This document shows positions 32,667 through 42,819 of a stretch of 42,880 bases of DNA, one piece after another. The stretch is taken from contig JAIOZA010000025.1 in NCBI GenBank assembly GCA_021740825.1, forward strand, positions 1 to 42,880. Reading direction: 5' to 3'. The stretch's first letter is position 1, and every line of letters starts with the position of its first letter. This DNA comes from Bacteroidia bacterium (GTDB lineage Bacteria; Bacteroidota; Bacteroidia; B-17B0; Aurantibacillaceae). The notes below the pieces were generated by a model. It did no database searches, was not told where the DNA came from, and saw nothing but the letters and a program-made list of their open reading frames with translations. Made by a program: the position numbers and the translations under genes.

Positions 32667-34397
32667 ATGAAGACTGTAATAATTACAAAACTGGAAGAAA
32701 TGCTTCAACAACCAGAAGCTAGTGCTGTTGCTCACCAAATGCGCACTCTGCAAAAAGAGTATCAAAAATTGTGGACAGCCGAATTTGAAACTGCTAAACA
32801 AGAATTTGTTGAGGAGGGCGGCAAAGCAAAAGAATTTGAATATGCAAAATCTGTAGAAGATTTAAAAATATCTGAATTGATTGATAAAATCGAAAAAAAG
32901 AAAAAAGAAGAAGATGCTCGTTTAGCAATTGAGCAAGGCAAAAATTTAGTAATTCGCCAAGAAATTATATCTAAAATAAACGACCTTAGTCAGGTAAGTG
33001 ATAATATTGGTGCTGCAATTAAAAAATTAGTTGAGTTACAAGGCCAATGGAAAGCTACCGGCGCTGTATCTCCTCATAAATACAAAGAAAACCAAGCGGA
33101 ATATAGCAAAGCAATTGAAGAATTTAACTACAAATTAAGTTTATCAAAACAATTGCAAGAGCATGATTTAAAACGTAATTACGAATTAAAAACAGAGCTA
33201 TTAGAAAAAATCAAAGCGATTAAAGATCAAACTAATATTAAAGAAGCTGAGCGCTTAATTAAAATTTATCGCAACGATTGGGAAGAAATTGGACCAGTTC
33301 CAAATGATAAGTGGGATGAATTAAAAGGTGGTTTTAGAGGAGCCTTAGAGGAAGCGTACTCAAAATTAAAAGCACATTACAATTCAGTTGAGGAAGAAAA
33401 AGAAGCAAATTTTACGCAGAAAAAAGCGCTGCTTGAAAAAATAAAAGAAATTATTACTAAATCGGAAACAGCAAGTGGACCAATTTGGAATAATTTGACC
33501 AATGAGTTAGTTACTTTACAAGCCGAATGGAAAGGTATTGGCAGAGCTAACGCAAAAGATAATGACAAAGCTTGGGCTGAGTTTAGAGAATTATGTGATC
33601 AGTTTTTTGACAAGAAAAAATTATTTTTTAACGCCGTTCATGAAAAAATGAGCGTAATTAAAGGTCAAAAACAAGAATTGATTGGCAAAGCAAATGCTTT
33701 GAAACAAAGCAATGATTGGCAAAAAACAGGTTTAGCATTAATTAAATTACAAGATGCATGGAAAAAAATTCCACATGCAGGTGGTGACGAAACAAAACTA
33801 TTTAATCAGTTTAGAGCAGCTTGCAATCATTTTTTTGATGCCAAAAAAGCTCATTTTGAAGCTATTGATGCTAGCTTTGAAAATAACTTAACGCACAAAG
33901 AAGACCTATTGAAAAAAATTAATGAATTTAACTTATCTGAGAATACTTCCGAAAACCATGCTGCATTAAAACAATTTGCAACGGATTGGAATAATGTAGG
34001 AATGGTTCCAATGAAAGATAAAAAACGCGTGAATGATGCTTTTTATAATCGCCTTGATGAATTGTATGATAAAATGAGTGTTACAAATGCTGAAAAATTC
34101 ATCATGCAATTTAAAACAAAATTAGAACGATTATCAAATGGTGAAAATCCTGAAATAGCTTTAAAGAAAGAAGCGGATTATTTTAAAAAACAAATTGATG
34201 AAATTAATGCTCGTATCAAAACTTACGATAACAATTTAGGATTCTTTAAAACGAGTAGTAAAGGAGTTAATCCATTTATGAAAGAAATAGAAGATAAGAT
34301 AAATGCAGAAAAACAAAAAATTACTGACTTTAATGAGAAGCGAAAAATGGTTGTTGCTGAATTAAACAAATTAAAGCCAGCTGAAGAAATTGCTTAA
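32667..34397 (+). CDS. DUF349 repeat protein
   Basis: The 576-residue protein is helical and highly charged, with five DUF349 repeats recognisable by their Trp cores: LQGQWKATGAVSP, YRNDWEEIGPVPN, LQAEWKGIGRANA, LQDAWKKIPHAGG and FATDWNNVGMVPM, each followed by an F/Y-rich helix. The C-terminal 100 residues are coiled coil. No signal peptide, so cytoplasmic. DUF349 proteins are common in Bacteroidota and their function is not settled. It is divergent from mutS2, has its own promoter, and ends in a strong terminator. Confidence 0.9.
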   Translation: MKTVIITKLEEMLQQPEASAVAHQMRTLQKEYQKLWTAEFETAKQEFVEEGGKAKEFEYAKSVEDLKISELIDKIEKKKKEEDARLAIEQGKNLVIRQEIISKINDLSQVSDNIGAAIKKLVELQGQWKATGAVSPHKYKENQAEYSKAIEEFNYKLSLSKQLQEHDLKRNYELKTELLEKIKAIKDQTNIKEAERLIKIYRNDWEEIGPVPNDKWDELKGGFRGALEEAYSKLKAHYNSVEEEKEANFTQKKALLEKIKEIITKSETASGPIWNNLTNELVTLQAEWKGIGRANAKDNDKAWAEFRELCDQFFDKKKLFFNAVHEKMSVIKGQKQELIGKANALKQSNDWQKTGLALIKLQDAWKKIPHAGGDETKLFNQFRAACNHFFDAKKAHFEAIDASFENNLTHKEDLLKKINEFNLSENTSENHAALKQFATDWNNVGMVPMKDKKRVNDAFYNRLDELYDKMSVTNAEKFIMQFKTKLERLSNGENPEIALKKEADYFKKQIDEINARIKTYDNNLGFFKTSSKGVNPFMKEIEDKINAEKQKITDFNEKRKMVVAELNKLKPAEEIA

Positions 34398-34419
34398 TGC
34401 AAAGAATTTCTAACTAATT

Positions 34420-34454
34420 AAAAAGCTACCTCAACATTGTGGTAGCTTTTTTTT
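34420..34454 (+). terminator. Rho-independent terminator after the DUF349 gene
   Basis: AAAAAGCTACC (34420-34430) pairs with GGTAGCTTTTT (34441-34451) around a 10-base loop, and the T-run continues to 34454. Confidence 0.9.
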
Positions 34455-34507
34455 AAAACTATTTTCAATTCTAGTTGTTTGCATTATGCGCAGGGCATCA
34501 ATAAAAA

Positions 34508-35992
34508 GTGAAGAAAGAAATAAATATTGTTTGGTTTAAACGTGATTTACGTTTCACAGATAACGAGCCACTATTTTTTGCACAACAATCAAAACTTCCA
34601 ATTCTTTTAATCTATCTTTTTGAACCAAGTGTCATGTCTTACGATGATAGCGATGTAAGGCATTGGCGATTTATTCACGAATCGCTGAAAGAAATGAATG
34701 ACAAATTAAAAAACATCCATTCACAACTTTATATATTTCATAACGAAGCTAATTTAGTTTTTGAAACTTTAATAAAAGATTTTACAATTAATACAATTTT
34801 CTCGTCCCAAGAAATTGGAAACGCTTTAACCTACAAGCGTGATAATAATATGCAGCTTTGGTTTACAGAAAAAAATATAACGTGGAAGCAATACCAAACA
34901 AATGGTATAATAAGAAAATTAAAAAACAGACAACATTGGGAAAAACTTTGGGAAGAAAAAATGTGTGAAACTCCTAAGTTAGTAAGCGAAGATCAATGGA
35001 ATATTATTGAACTGGAAAATGATATATATGAAGACTTAAAAGGTGGAACTTTAAACGAAGAAATTACAACAAGAAATACAAATTTTCAAGAAGGTGGAGA
35101 ATACTTTGCTTGGCGATATTTGGATAGTTTTATAAAAACGCGGTATGTAAATTACAGTAAACATATCAGTAAACCTTTACTTAGCAGAAAAGGATGTAGT
35201 CGCTTATCACCTTATTTAACGTTTGGCAATATTAGTATGCGAATGGTTTATCAATATACCAAGCAACATTATAGTACTAGCGAAAACAAAAGGGCCTTAA
35301 CAAACTTTGTATCGCGTTTGCATTGGCATTGCCATTTTATTCAAAAGTTTGAAGATGAATGCCGTTATGAATTTGAAAACATTAACCGCGCTTATAATTC
35401 ATTAAAAAAACCTAAAAACAATTTTTACATTAAAGCTTGGCAAAACGGTCAAACGGGTGTTCCTATCGTAGATGCTTGTATGCGTTGCGTTGTAGCAACT
35501 GGTTATATAAATTTTAGAATGCGTGCCATGGTGGTTTCATTCTTTGTTTTTAATTTGTGGCAAGATTGGCGCGAACTTCATTTTTTAGCACGACAATTTT
35601 TAGATTATGAGCCTGGCATACATTACCCTCAGTTACAAATGCAAAGTGGTACAACTGGCATAAACACTATACGAATTTACAATCCTATTAAAAACTCGGA
35701 AGACCATGATCCTGAAGGATTATTTATTAAACAATGGCTACCTGAATTAAAAAATATACCTGCACATTTAATACACGAACCGCACAAATTAACGTTAATA
35801 GAACAGCAATTATATAACTGTGAAATTGGAAGAGATTATCCAGCACCGATTGTAGACATTGAAGAAACAAGAAAAAAAGCAAGTGACATCGTTTGGAGTT
35901 TTAGAAAAAATGAGGATGTGAAAATAGAAGGAAAGCGCATTTTAGCAAAACATGTCAATAATCCGAAATCACATTTAACCAAAAACAAATAA
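34508..35992 (+). CDS. Cryptochrome/photolyase family protein, divergent type
   Basis: A 494-residue flavoprotein-type sequence with an N-terminal photolyase alpha/beta domain ([17 protein letters not shown]) and a C-terminal FAD-binding helical domain ([39 protein letters not shown]). Repair enzymes use blue light and FAD to reverse pyrimidine dimers; cryptochromes signal. The loop that reads NGGWQWAAS in E. coli PhrB is here [16 protein letters not shown], so this is a separate subfamily and its substrate is uncertain. The start is GTG at 34508, giving the family N-terminus. It follows a terminator, so it has its own transcript. Confidence 0.85.
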   Translation: MKKEINIVWFKRDLRFTDNEPLFFAQQSKLPILLIYLFEPSVMSYDDSDVRHWRFIHESLKEMNDKLKNIHSQLYIFHNEANLVFETLIKDFTINTIFSSQEIGNALTYKRDNNMQLWFTEKNITWKQYQTNGIIRKLKNRQHWEKLWEEKMCETPKLVSEDQWNIIELENDIYEDLKGGTLNEEITTRNTNFQEGGEYFAWRYLDSFIKTRYVNYSKHISKPLLSRKGCSRLSPYLTFGNISMRMVYQYTKQHYSTSENKRALTNFVSRLHWHCHFIQKFEDECRYEFENINRAYNSLKKPKNNFYIKAWQNGQTGVPIVDACMRCVVATGYINFRMRAMVVSFFVFNLWQDWRELHFLARQFLDYEPGIHYPQLQMQSGTTGINTIRIYNPIKNSEDHDPEGLFIKQWLPELKNIPAHLIHEPHKLTLIEQQLYNCEIGRDYPAPIVDIEETRKKASDIVWSFRKNEDVKIEGKRILAKHVNNPKSHLTKNK

Positions 35993-36083
35993 AAGCTATC
36001 AAATAGCTATCATATTTTCAGAGCAAACATTTAATGTTTAGCTAAAAATGTAACAGTAAATTTAATAGTAAAAAAGTCAGTCA

Positions 36084-36797
36084 TTGAAGACATTTTTAAC
36101 AGCTGAGTGGCAAAATTTAGTAATGGTTAATTACGAAATTGATCCAAAATACTTACTGCCCTATTTGCCAAAAGGGGTTGATTTAGATTATTATAATGGT
36201 AAAACTTATATAAGCTTAGTTGGGTTTTTATTTAAAGATTCAAGTTTGTTTAAAATACCTATTCCCCTTTTTGGAACCTTTGAAGAAATTAATTTACGTT
36301 TTTATGTTACCAGAAAAGTTGGTAATGAAGTAAAGCGAGGAGTTGTATTTATAAATGAAACCGTGCCAAATAAAACAGTAGCCTGGGTTGCCAATAAGCT
36401 TTATAAAGAACATTATACATCTATTCCAACTAAACATAAATGGAAAATTGATGCTAATTATAAAGAAATTGAGTATCAATGGATGGTGAACAAAAAATGG
36501 AATTGCTTAAAAGTAATAGCAAACACAGATGCTTTAAAGATGAATGCTGGTAGCATTGAAGAATTTATATTTGAACACTATTTTGGATATACAAAAGTAA
36601 ATACTACTAAAAGTATAGAATATAAGGTAAACCACCCAAGCTGGAATGTAAACGAAATAAAAGATTATACCATAAACTGTAACTTTTGTGATTTTTATGG
36701 TAAGGACTTTGAAATCCTAAATTCAACTAAATCGCATTCTATAATGCTTGCAGAAGGATCTGCTGTAAGCATAGATTGGAAACGTCATCAATTTTAA
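36084..36797 (+). CDS. DUF2071 (YqjF-like) protein
   Basis: The 237-residue protein matches DUF2071: TAEWQNLVMVNYEIDPKYLL, PKGVDLDYYNGKTYISLVGF, and RGVVFINETVPNKTVAWVAN. Function is not established. The best start is TTG at 36084, which gives the full family N-terminus; the first ATG lies 13 codons inside it. It is cytoplasmic and sits 91 bp after the first photolyase gene, possibly in the same transcript, and converges with the LolA-like gene. Confidence 0.85.
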   Translation: MKTFLTAEWQNLVMVNYEIDPKYLLPYLPKGVDLDYYNGKTYISLVGFLFKDSSLFKIPIPLFGTFEEINLRFYVTRKVGNEVKRGVVFINETVPNKTVAWVANKLYKEHYTSIPTKHKWKIDANYKEIEYQWMVNKKWNCLKVIANTDALKMNAGSIEEFIFEHYFGYTKVNTTKSIEYKVNHPSWNVNEIKDYTINCNFCDFYGKDFEILNSTKSHSIMLAEGSAVSIDWKRHQF

Positions 36798-36798
36798 A

Positions 36799-37491
36799 TT
36801 ATTTTATTTTATCAAAAACACTGTCGGCAATACCTTTATTAATTTGGTAATTTTTTAATTTAATATTTATTTCGCCAAATTTTTTCTCAACTTTAGTTGT
36901 TTTTGATGTATTGATATCAGCTGATAACGCTTTGGGTATTTTAAATTTTTTAATGTCAACTGTAAATTTAATATCATCAGGTAAACCATAAAAAACTTGT
37001 GAGCCATATATATATTCTGTCTTTATAGTTCCACTTGATTTAGTAGTTACTTGCGATTTAATAATAACCTGATTTATTTCATCAACCCAAAGTTTTGCCA
37101 AAACAACATCGCTTGTATCGTTATTTGGAATTAAATTTAATAAACTTGTTTTAATTTTATTAATAATTTCCTTGCTCTGAAAAATAGCTGTATAATTTAC
37201 AGTATCATTTACAAGCATATTTAATTGCAAAAAACCTTGCTTTGGCAAAATGGCAATACTTTTAGTGTCAATTTTAAAGTTATCTTTTTGTTTATAATAC
37301 AATTTTGAATTTATTGGCATCAAAGTAATATAAGGCAAATCTACTTTTATATTAATATCAGCAGTATAATTAGCTGCCTTATTCAATTTAACTTGAACCT
37401 GATTTAATAATGCTCGCGGGCTTTGAGCCAAGATAGAAATACTGTAAACTATAAATAATTTTAGAAAAAGTAATTGTTTAAGATTAAGCAT
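36799..37491 (-). CDS. LolA-like outer-membrane lipoprotein-sorting protein
   Basis: A 230-residue exported protein with a signal peptide (LLFLKLFIVYSISILA then Q) and a beta-rich body (YTADINIKVDLPYITLMPIN, KSSGTIKTEYIYGSQVFYGLP) that resembles the LolA/LolB-like fold of lipoprotein-sorting proteins in this phylum. Its start codon shares one base with the stop of the ABC permease, so the three genes form one operon. It might take a lipid or lipoprotein from the transporter. The fold call is by outline, not by a firm motif. Confidence 0.6.
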   Translation of the reverse strand: MLNLKQLLFLKLFIVYSISILAQSPRALLNQVQVKLNKAANYTADINIKVDLPYITLMPINSKLYYKQKDNFKIDTKSIAILPKQGFLQLNMLVNDTVNYTAIFQSKEIINKIKTSLLNLIPNNDTSDVVLAKLWVDEINQVIIKSQVTTKSSGTIKTEYIYGSQVFYGLPDDIKFTVDIKKFKIPKALSADINTSKTTKVEKKFGEINIKLKNYQINKGIADSVFDKIK

Positions 37492-38333
37492 TATGATAAA
37501 ATATCTTTTTTATTAAATTTATAAAAGGCAATTGCTAGCAAAACGGAAATATGCGCCACCAAAATTGCTATTGAATATAATATATGAGTCATGTTTAAAG
37601 GATCATCAAAAAAGAATCGCCATGCTGCCATGTGAGTTGTAAATAGAAACGGACGAATAGTATCAAAAACAGGTACATCCATAGAACCTATAATGGTAAA
37701 TAACAAGATAATACCCATTGTAGTTACAATAGGTCCAATTGAATTTTCTGAAAAGCAAGATAATGTCAAGGCAAGAGTTGCAACCGTTACTAAAGATAGA
37801 AAAGCAATTGCAAATCCGTATAAAAATCTCCAAGTAATATCATTTTCCTGAAAAACAATTAAGCCGTCCGACTTTAAAACAATCAAATCGCCAACACCAA
37901 AAAACAATTTACCTAAAACAAAAGACATAAAAGCTAAACATAAAATAACAATGAATGTGTAAATACAACTAGCAAAAAATTTTGAAAGTAAAATGGTATT
38001 TCGTGATACCGGCTTGGTGAGCAATAACCTGATAGTTCCCATAGCAGATTCTCCCGAAATTAAATCGCCAGTAACAAAAGCAATTAATAAAGGCACATGA
38101 ATAATGAGCATTTGAATAATGATGTAAGCAATTAAATTTCCATTTAAAATAGTTCCTTCAAATAATAATGATTGCTCAAACTGACCAGTAATTAATGAAA
38201 TATAAAAACTTCCATCTACCTTCATAGCAAACAGTATAATTGCAATAATTATCATAATGCCAGCAATACCAATATAACTTCTAGGTTTATAAGCTATTTT
38301 TAATAATTCGTTATATGTGCTTTTAATAATCAT
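37491..38333 (-). CDS. ABC-2 type transporter permease
   Basis: A 280-residue membrane protein with about six hydrophobic segments. The cytoplasmic loop GDLISGESAMGTIRLLLTKP followed by VSRNTILLSKFFAS is characteristic of ABC-2 (NatB/BcrB-like) permeases. It overlaps by single bases with the ATPase gene upstream and the LolA-like gene downstream, which implies translational coupling. The substrate cannot be told. Confidence 0.88.
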   Translation of the reverse strand: MIIKSTYNELLKIAYKPRSYIGIAGIMIIIAIILFAMKVDGSFYISLITGQFEQSLLFEGTILNGNLIAYIIIQMLIIHVPLLIAFVTGDLISGESAMGTIRLLLTKPVSRNTILLSKFFASCIYTFIVILCLAFMSFVLGKLFFGVGDLIVLKSDGLIVFQENDITWRFLYGFAIAFLSLVTVATLALTLSCFSENSIGPIVTTMGIILLFTIIGSMDVPVFDTIRPFLFTTHMAAWRFFFDDPLNMTHILYSIAILVAHISVLLAIAFYKFNKKDILS

Positions 38334-39250
38334 TAATTATTTATGAGGCGTAAAAAATAATCTTCTAATTTTCTTTTGGTTTCAATGGAACTGACATTAA
38401 TATCATTGTCGCAAAATAGTTTGTTAATTATAGGAATAGAATCTGTAGAAGTATGAATTAAAATAGAAGAATCCTGTAGTGTTATTTCGCAATTTGAAAA
38501 AGAGGATTGCTGCAATAGGAAAAGCGCTTTATCGACAGTATCTACTTTAAAGACTACAATAATTTCTTGACTATTCAATAATTCAGAAACTCCTCCCTGA
38601 ACAAGTGTTTTACCTTTATTAATAATAATCATTCGATTAGCAATAAGTTCAATTTCTGATAAGATGTGTGATGAAATAATCACAGTTTTATTTTTTTCGT
38701 TTTTAAGTTGAAGTATTAAGTTCCTAATATCAATAATACCTTGAGGATCCAAACCTGTTGTTGGCTCATCCAAAATAATTAAATCTGGATTGTGCAGCAG
38801 AGTTTGAGCAATACCTAAACGCTGTTTCATACCATGAGAAAAACCACTAACTTTATCTTTCTCTCTGCCATTTAAACCTACAAAATCTATTAACTCACTA
38901 ATTTTTAATTTAGTAATCGAATTACCTGAAATACGAGCAAACAATTCTAAATTTTTTTGAGCCGATAAATATTTATAAAAATCTGGTTTTTCGACAATAC
39001 ATCCAATTTTAGAAAGAATAAAATTTCTATTATCAATCAATGATTTACCAAACAAATTAATAGTTCCACTTGTTGGTTTTATTAGTGATAAAATTGTGCG
39101 AATTGTCGTGCTTTTTCCTGCACCATTTGGTCCTAAAAATCCAAAAACATCATTTTCAAAAACATCAAAACTAACGTCTTTTACAGCACAAAAAGTACCA
39201 TAATTTTTTACAAGATTTTTTACTTCAACAATTTTCGCTTTATTTTCCAA
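38333..39250 (-). CDS. ABC transporter ATP-binding protein
   Basis: A 305-residue ATPase with Walker A GPNGAGKST, Q-loop region, ABC signature FSHGMKQRLGIAQ (a variant of LSGGQ), Walker B LIILDEPTTGLDP and the H-loop ISSHILSE. The C-terminal 80 residues are the regulatory tail typical of NatA/BcrA-type ATPases partnering ABC-2 permeases. The start is TTG at 39250; no ATG would keep the N-terminus. It leads the operon with the permease and the LolA-like gene, diverging from the DUF2256 gene. Confidence 0.93.
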   Translation of the reverse strand: MENKAKIVEVKNLVKNYGTFCAVKDVSFDVFENDVFGFLGPNGAGKSTTIRTILSLIKPTSGTINLFGKSLIDNRNFILSKIGCIVEKPDFYKYLSAQKNLELFARISGNSITKLKISELIDFVGLNGREKDKVSGFSHGMKQRLGIAQTLLHNPDLIILDEPTTGLDPQGIIDIRNLILQLKNEKNKTVIISSHILSEIELIANRMIIINKGKTLVQGGVSELLNSQEIIVVFKVDTVDKALFLLQQSSFSNCEITLQDSSILIHTSTDSIPIINKLFCDNDINVSSIETKRKLEDYFLRLINN

Positions 39251-39348
39251 ACTAATATTAAAACATATTTTAGTAACTTTTGTTTAAGAATTAGTGCCTT
39301 TATTAAGGCCACTGTTAAACTTTTAAATCTGAAAATTGTTTCTATATA

Positions 39349-39486
39349 ATGAAAGGAGTCAAAAAACAAAACTTGCCGTCCAAAATTTGTATTACTTGTA
39401 ATAAGCCTTTTGCATGGCGAAAAAAATGGGAAAAAAATTGGGCAGAAGTTAAATATTGCAGTGATAGATGTAGGAACAATAAATGA
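39349..39486 (+). CDS. DUF2256 zinc-finger-like small protein
   Basis: A 45-residue basic protein: [20 protein letters not shown] and [10 protein letters not shown], with Cys at 14, 17, 37 and 41 (CxxC and CxxxC) suited to bind zinc. This is the DUF2256 family, which often sits beside photolyase/cryptochrome genes. Its stop overlaps the start of the iron-sulfur photolyase gene by 4 bp (ATGA at 39483-39486), so the two are translationally coupled. Function unknown; a link to the photolyase is inferred from this coupling. Confidence 0.88.
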   Translation: MKGVKKQNLPSKICITCNKPFAWRKKWEKNWAEVKYCSDRCRNNK

Positions 39487-41039
39487 TGATGAAAGAAAAT
39501 AAACAAAAAACACTTCGGTTAATTTTAGGAGATCAACTCAATATCAATCATTCATGGTTTAAAACAGTTGATGAAAAAGTTACTTATGTGATGATGGAAA
39601 TACGAACCGAAACTGATTATGCTCAACATCATATACAAAAAGTAATTGGTATTTTTGCGGCAATGCAAAACTTTGCAAAAGAATTATTACAATTACATCA
39701 TAAAGTTATTTACCTAAAATTAAACGATAAAAATAATTTACAAAGCTTTAATGAAAATTTAGACGCTTTAGTATTAAAAAATAGCTTCTCCTGTTTTGAA
39801 TATCAATTACCTGATGAATACAGAGTTGATCAATATTTAAAAGAATATTGTAAATCACTTACCATTACAAATAACGTAATAGATACTGAACACTTCTACA
39901 GCTCTCGATCCGAGTTAGGAAATTTATTTGAAGGTAAAAAAATATTCTTAATGGAAACGTTTTACCGATATATGCGCAAAAAACATCAGGTACTTATTTC
40001 AGATGGCGATAAACCTTTACATGGAAAATGGAATTTTGATGAAGATAACAGACGAAAATTACCAAAAAATCATAAACCAACTCCGCCATTAATTTTTACT
40101 AATGATTTTAGTGAAATTGAAACAGAAATTAAAAAAATATCCATAAAAACAATTGGCGTAGTAGATTCAAAAAACTTTTTGTGGCCTATAGACAGAAATC
40201 AATCATTACAATTACTAGATTTTTTTGTAAGAGAGTGTCTTCCCTTGTTTGGCACTTTTCAGGATGCAATGGCGCCTAACGAGTGGTCGTTATATCATTC
40301 TCGTTTGTCATTTTCAATGAACATTAAATTAATATCGCCACAAGAAGTTGTAAATAAGGCCATAAGCGAATATGAAAAAAGGCCTAACGACATTGAGTAC
40401 AATCAATTGGAAGGATTTGTAAGGCAAATAATAGGCTGGCGAGAATATATGAGAGGAATTTATTGGCTTAAAATGCCTGAATACGCTGCGCTTAATTATT
40501 TTGAACATTCTGAAAAATTACCCCAATGGTTTTGGACAGGAAACACTAAAATGAATTGCTTGAAAAATGCTATTACTCAATCCTTGCAATTTGCATACGC
40601 GCATCACATTCAGCGTTTAATGATTAGTGGTAACTTTGCATTATTGGCAGGTGTAAATCCAAATGAAGTTGATGCTTGGTATTTAGGAATTTACATAGAT
40701 GCCTTTGAATGGGTTGAAATTACAAACACCAGAGGTATGAGTCAGTTTGCGGATGGCGGTATTGTAGGCTCCAAGCCCTATGTAAGTTCAGCTACTTATA
40801 TAAACAAAATGAGTTCCTATTGCACAGGTTGCTATTATGATAAGGCAAAAAAAACTGGAGACAAAGCTTGTCCGTTTAATAGTTTATATTGGAATTTTTA
40901 CGACAAACACGAATCAAAATTATCTAAAAATCCTCGTATTGGTATGATGTATAATGTATGGCGAAAAATGCAACCAACAGCAAAAGCTGAATTATTAGAA
41001 CAAGCAGAATACTATTTGAAACATATTAATGAATTATAA
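39483..41039 (+). CDS. Iron-sulfur bacterial cryptochrome/(6-4) photolyase (PhrB-like)
   Basis: This 518-residue protein belongs to the photolyase-related FeS-BCP family. The four 4Fe-4S cysteines are C359, C447, C450 and C463; their spacing (88, 3, 13) equals what I recall for Agrobacterium PhrB (350, 438, 441, 454). With the same offset, H374 and H375 in AHHIQRLM and Y400 in DAWYLG match the PhrB active-site residues. It is thus a likely light-driven repair enzyme for (6-4) photoproducts. Three Met codons open the frame (39483, 39486, 39489). It overlaps DUF2256 upstream and lies 8 bp before the DASH gene. Confidence 0.92.
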   Translation: MMMKENKQKTLRLILGDQLNINHSWFKTVDEKVTYVMMEIRTETDYAQHHIQKVIGIFAAMQNFAKELLQLHHKVIYLKLNDKNNLQSFNENLDALVLKNSFSCFEYQLPDEYRVDQYLKEYCKSLTITNNVIDTEHFYSSRSELGNLFEGKKIFLMETFYRYMRKKHQVLISDGDKPLHGKWNFDEDNRRKLPKNHKPTPPLIFTNDFSEIETEIKKISIKTIGVVDSKNFLWPIDRNQSLQLLDFFVRECLPLFGTFQDAMAPNEWSLYHSRLSFSMNIKLISPQEVVNKAISEYEKRPNDIEYNQLEGFVRQIIGWREYMRGIYWLKMPEYAALNYFEHSEKLPQWFWTGNTKMNCLKNAITQSLQFAYAHHIQRLMISGNFALLAGVNPNEVDAWYLGIYIDAFEWVEITNTRGMSQFADGGIVGSKPYVSSATYINKMSSYCTGCYYDKAKKTGDKACPFNSLYWNFYDKHESKLSKNPRIGMMYNVWRKMQPTAKAELLEQAEYYLKHINEL

Positions 41040-41047
41040 ATTGTAAA

Positions 41048-42349
41048 ATGAGAACTTCAATTATATGGTTTAAAACAGATTTACGTTTGCACGATAACGA
41101 AAGCCTGGTAAGAGCTATTGAACAAAGTGATGAAATTATACCAGTATATTGTTTTGATGAAGCACATTTTAAAACAACTGAATTTGGATTTCATAAAACC
41201 GGCAATTTTAGAGCTAAATTTTTATTAGAATCATTAGCTGATTTAGATAAAAACTTAAGAAACCTTGGTTCAGGTTTAATAATTGTAAGAGGAAAACCAG
41301 AGCACGAATTATATAAAGTAGCTCAAAAATATAAGGCTCAAAAAGTATTCAGTAAAAAGGAAGTGGCCTATGAAGAAAATCAAACTCAATTGCTCGTAGA
41401 AAAAGAATTATGGAAAGCTCATTGCCAACTTGAAACATACAGTACAAGTACTTTATATCACGCACAAGACTTACCTTTTGCAATGAAGGATATACCAGAT
41501 GTGTTTACTAATTTCAGAAAAAAAATAGAAAAAGAATCAACAATTAGAGAAGTATTTTTAAAACCGAGCAAAATCAAATCGCCATTTATTGAGGAGGTTT
41601 GTTTGCCGAGTATTGAAGAACTAGGGTTGAACGAAGTTATTAAAGATTGTCGTGCAGCAATAGATTTTAAAGGGGGTGAAACAGAAGGGTATAAAAGATT
41701 GAATACATATTTATTTGAGACACAGGCAATATCAACTTATAAAGAAACCAGAAATGGAATGATAGGCGAAAATTATTCGACTAAATTTTCTGCATGGTTA
41801 GGATTAGGTTGTTTATCACCAAGAGAAATTTATTATGAATTAAAAAAATATGAAGATCAATTTTCGGCTAACGAATCAACCTATTGGTTAGAATTTGAAT
41901 TATTGTGGAGAGATTATTTTAGGTTTATGATGAAAAAATACTCAAAGATGTTTTTTCAACAAAATGGCATAAAAGCTAAAAATGATAATGCGCATCAACA
42001 TAATAGCGATAGATTACTAAGTTGGATTAACGGAAAAACTGGTAATGACTTTATTGACGCTAATATGCTTGAATTGAAACTTACCGGCTTTATGAGCAAT
42101 AGAGGCCGCCAAAATGTAGCAAGCTTTCTTTGTAATAATTTAAAATTAGATTGGCGTTACGGAGCAGCCTACTTTGAACAGCAATTAATAGACTATGATG
42201 TTTGCAGTAATTGGGGGAATTGGGCTTACTTAGCAGGTGTTGGTAATGACCCTAGAGTAAATCGCGTGTTTAATATCGAAAAACAAGCAAATGATTATGA
42301 TAAACTTAAAGTATTCCGAAATTTATGGTTAAACGTACCTTCGAATTGA
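41048..42349 (+). CDS. DASH-family cryptochrome
   Basis: The 433-residue protein has the DASH layout: SIIWFKTDLRLHDNESLVRA at the start, VFTNFRKKIEKES after the linker, FELLWRDYFRFMMKKYSKMFF, and the FAD loop VCSNWGNWAYLAGVGNDPR. Cry-DASH proteins bind FAD and an antenna folate and repair CPDs mostly in single-stranded DNA. Length is normal and all typical blocks are present. It is the last gene of the DUF2256/FeS-BCP/DASH operon. Confidence 0.93.
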   Translation: MRTSIIWFKTDLRLHDNESLVRAIEQSDEIIPVYCFDEAHFKTTEFGFHKTGNFRAKFLLESLADLDKNLRNLGSGLIIVRGKPEHELYKVAQKYKAQKVFSKKEVAYEENQTQLLVEKELWKAHCQLETYSTSTLYHAQDLPFAMKDIPDVFTNFRKKIEKESTIREVFLKPSKIKSPFIEEVCLPSIEELGLNEVIKDCRAAIDFKGGETEGYKRLNTYLFETQAISTYKETRNGMIGENYSTKFSAWLGLGCLSPREIYYELKKYEDQFSANESTYWLEFELLWRDYFRFMMKKYSKMFFQQNGIKAKNDNAHQHNSDRLLSWINGKTGNDFIDANMLELKLTGFMSNRGRQNVASFLCNNLKLDWRYGAAYFEQQLIDYDVCSNWGNWAYLAGVGNDPRVNRVFNIEKQANDYDKLKVFRNLWLNVPSN

Positions 42350-42523
42350 TTTTATAAGAAATAAACCGCAAAACTTACAAGTTTATCTTTCTATCATTAA
42401 TAGTATTTATATCATACAATTATCACAAACTAGAATTTTAAACTAACAATTTAAACATTTTGCAAAATATTATGTTTCCTTCTTAAGTGCATATCTATTT
42501 ACCATAAATTAATTAAAAAAATC

Positions 42524-42700
42524 ATGTTAAAAAAATTTTCCATCACAGATAAGATGTTGTTTCTAGCAGCATTATTATCATTAATTTATTCAGAAGTTCT
42601 ATTCTTTAGTGGAGAAAAACAAGATGCAACTTTTATGGGAATTTGGGTTCCTTCGATTTTAGCATTTGGCATTTACTTAAAACTAATTAAATCTAAGTAG
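42524..42700 (+). CDS. 58-residue membrane protein
   Basis: An ATG at 42524 opens a 58-codon frame: MLKKFSITDKMLFLAALLSL, a short polar stretch (SGEKQDAT), and a second hydrophobic segment (GIWVPSILAFGIYLKL) ending KSK. Two membrane helices are expected with both ends inside. I have an impression of similar small proteins in other Bacteroidota but cannot name a family. Its stop is one base before the next small gene, implying an operon. 174 bp separate it from the DASH gene, with no clear promoter. Confidence 0.65.
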   Translation: MLKKFSITDKMLFLAALLSLIYSEVLFFSGEKQDATFMGIWVPSILAFGIYLKLIKSK

Positions 42701-42701
42701 C

Positions 42702-42797
42702 ATGGTAGAGATGATTCCATATTTTGCAGGACTTATTACTCTTATATTTGGTTTTGGTTTTTATAAAGCACTTCAAGAGAAAGATAAAGATAAATAA
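42702..42797 (+). CDS. 31-residue single-pass membrane microprotein
   Basis: The frame starts MVEMIPYFAGLITLIFGFGF and ends in a charged tail (YKALQEKDKDK). It has one membrane helix with a Gly/Phe-rich face. It begins one base after the 58-residue gene, so the two probably form a pair translated together. No function known. The chance of a spurious frame is higher than for its neighbour because of the size. Confidence 0.55.
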   Translation: MVEMIPYFAGLITLIFGFGFYKALQEKDKDK

Positions 42798-42819
42798 TTT
42801 AATAAAAGTTTCTGAAAGC

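Noticed and set aside
35993..36083. Terminator after the first photolyase gene (AGCTAT-CAA-ATAGCT)
   Set aside because: The 6-bp stem is short and lacks a T-run directly after it.
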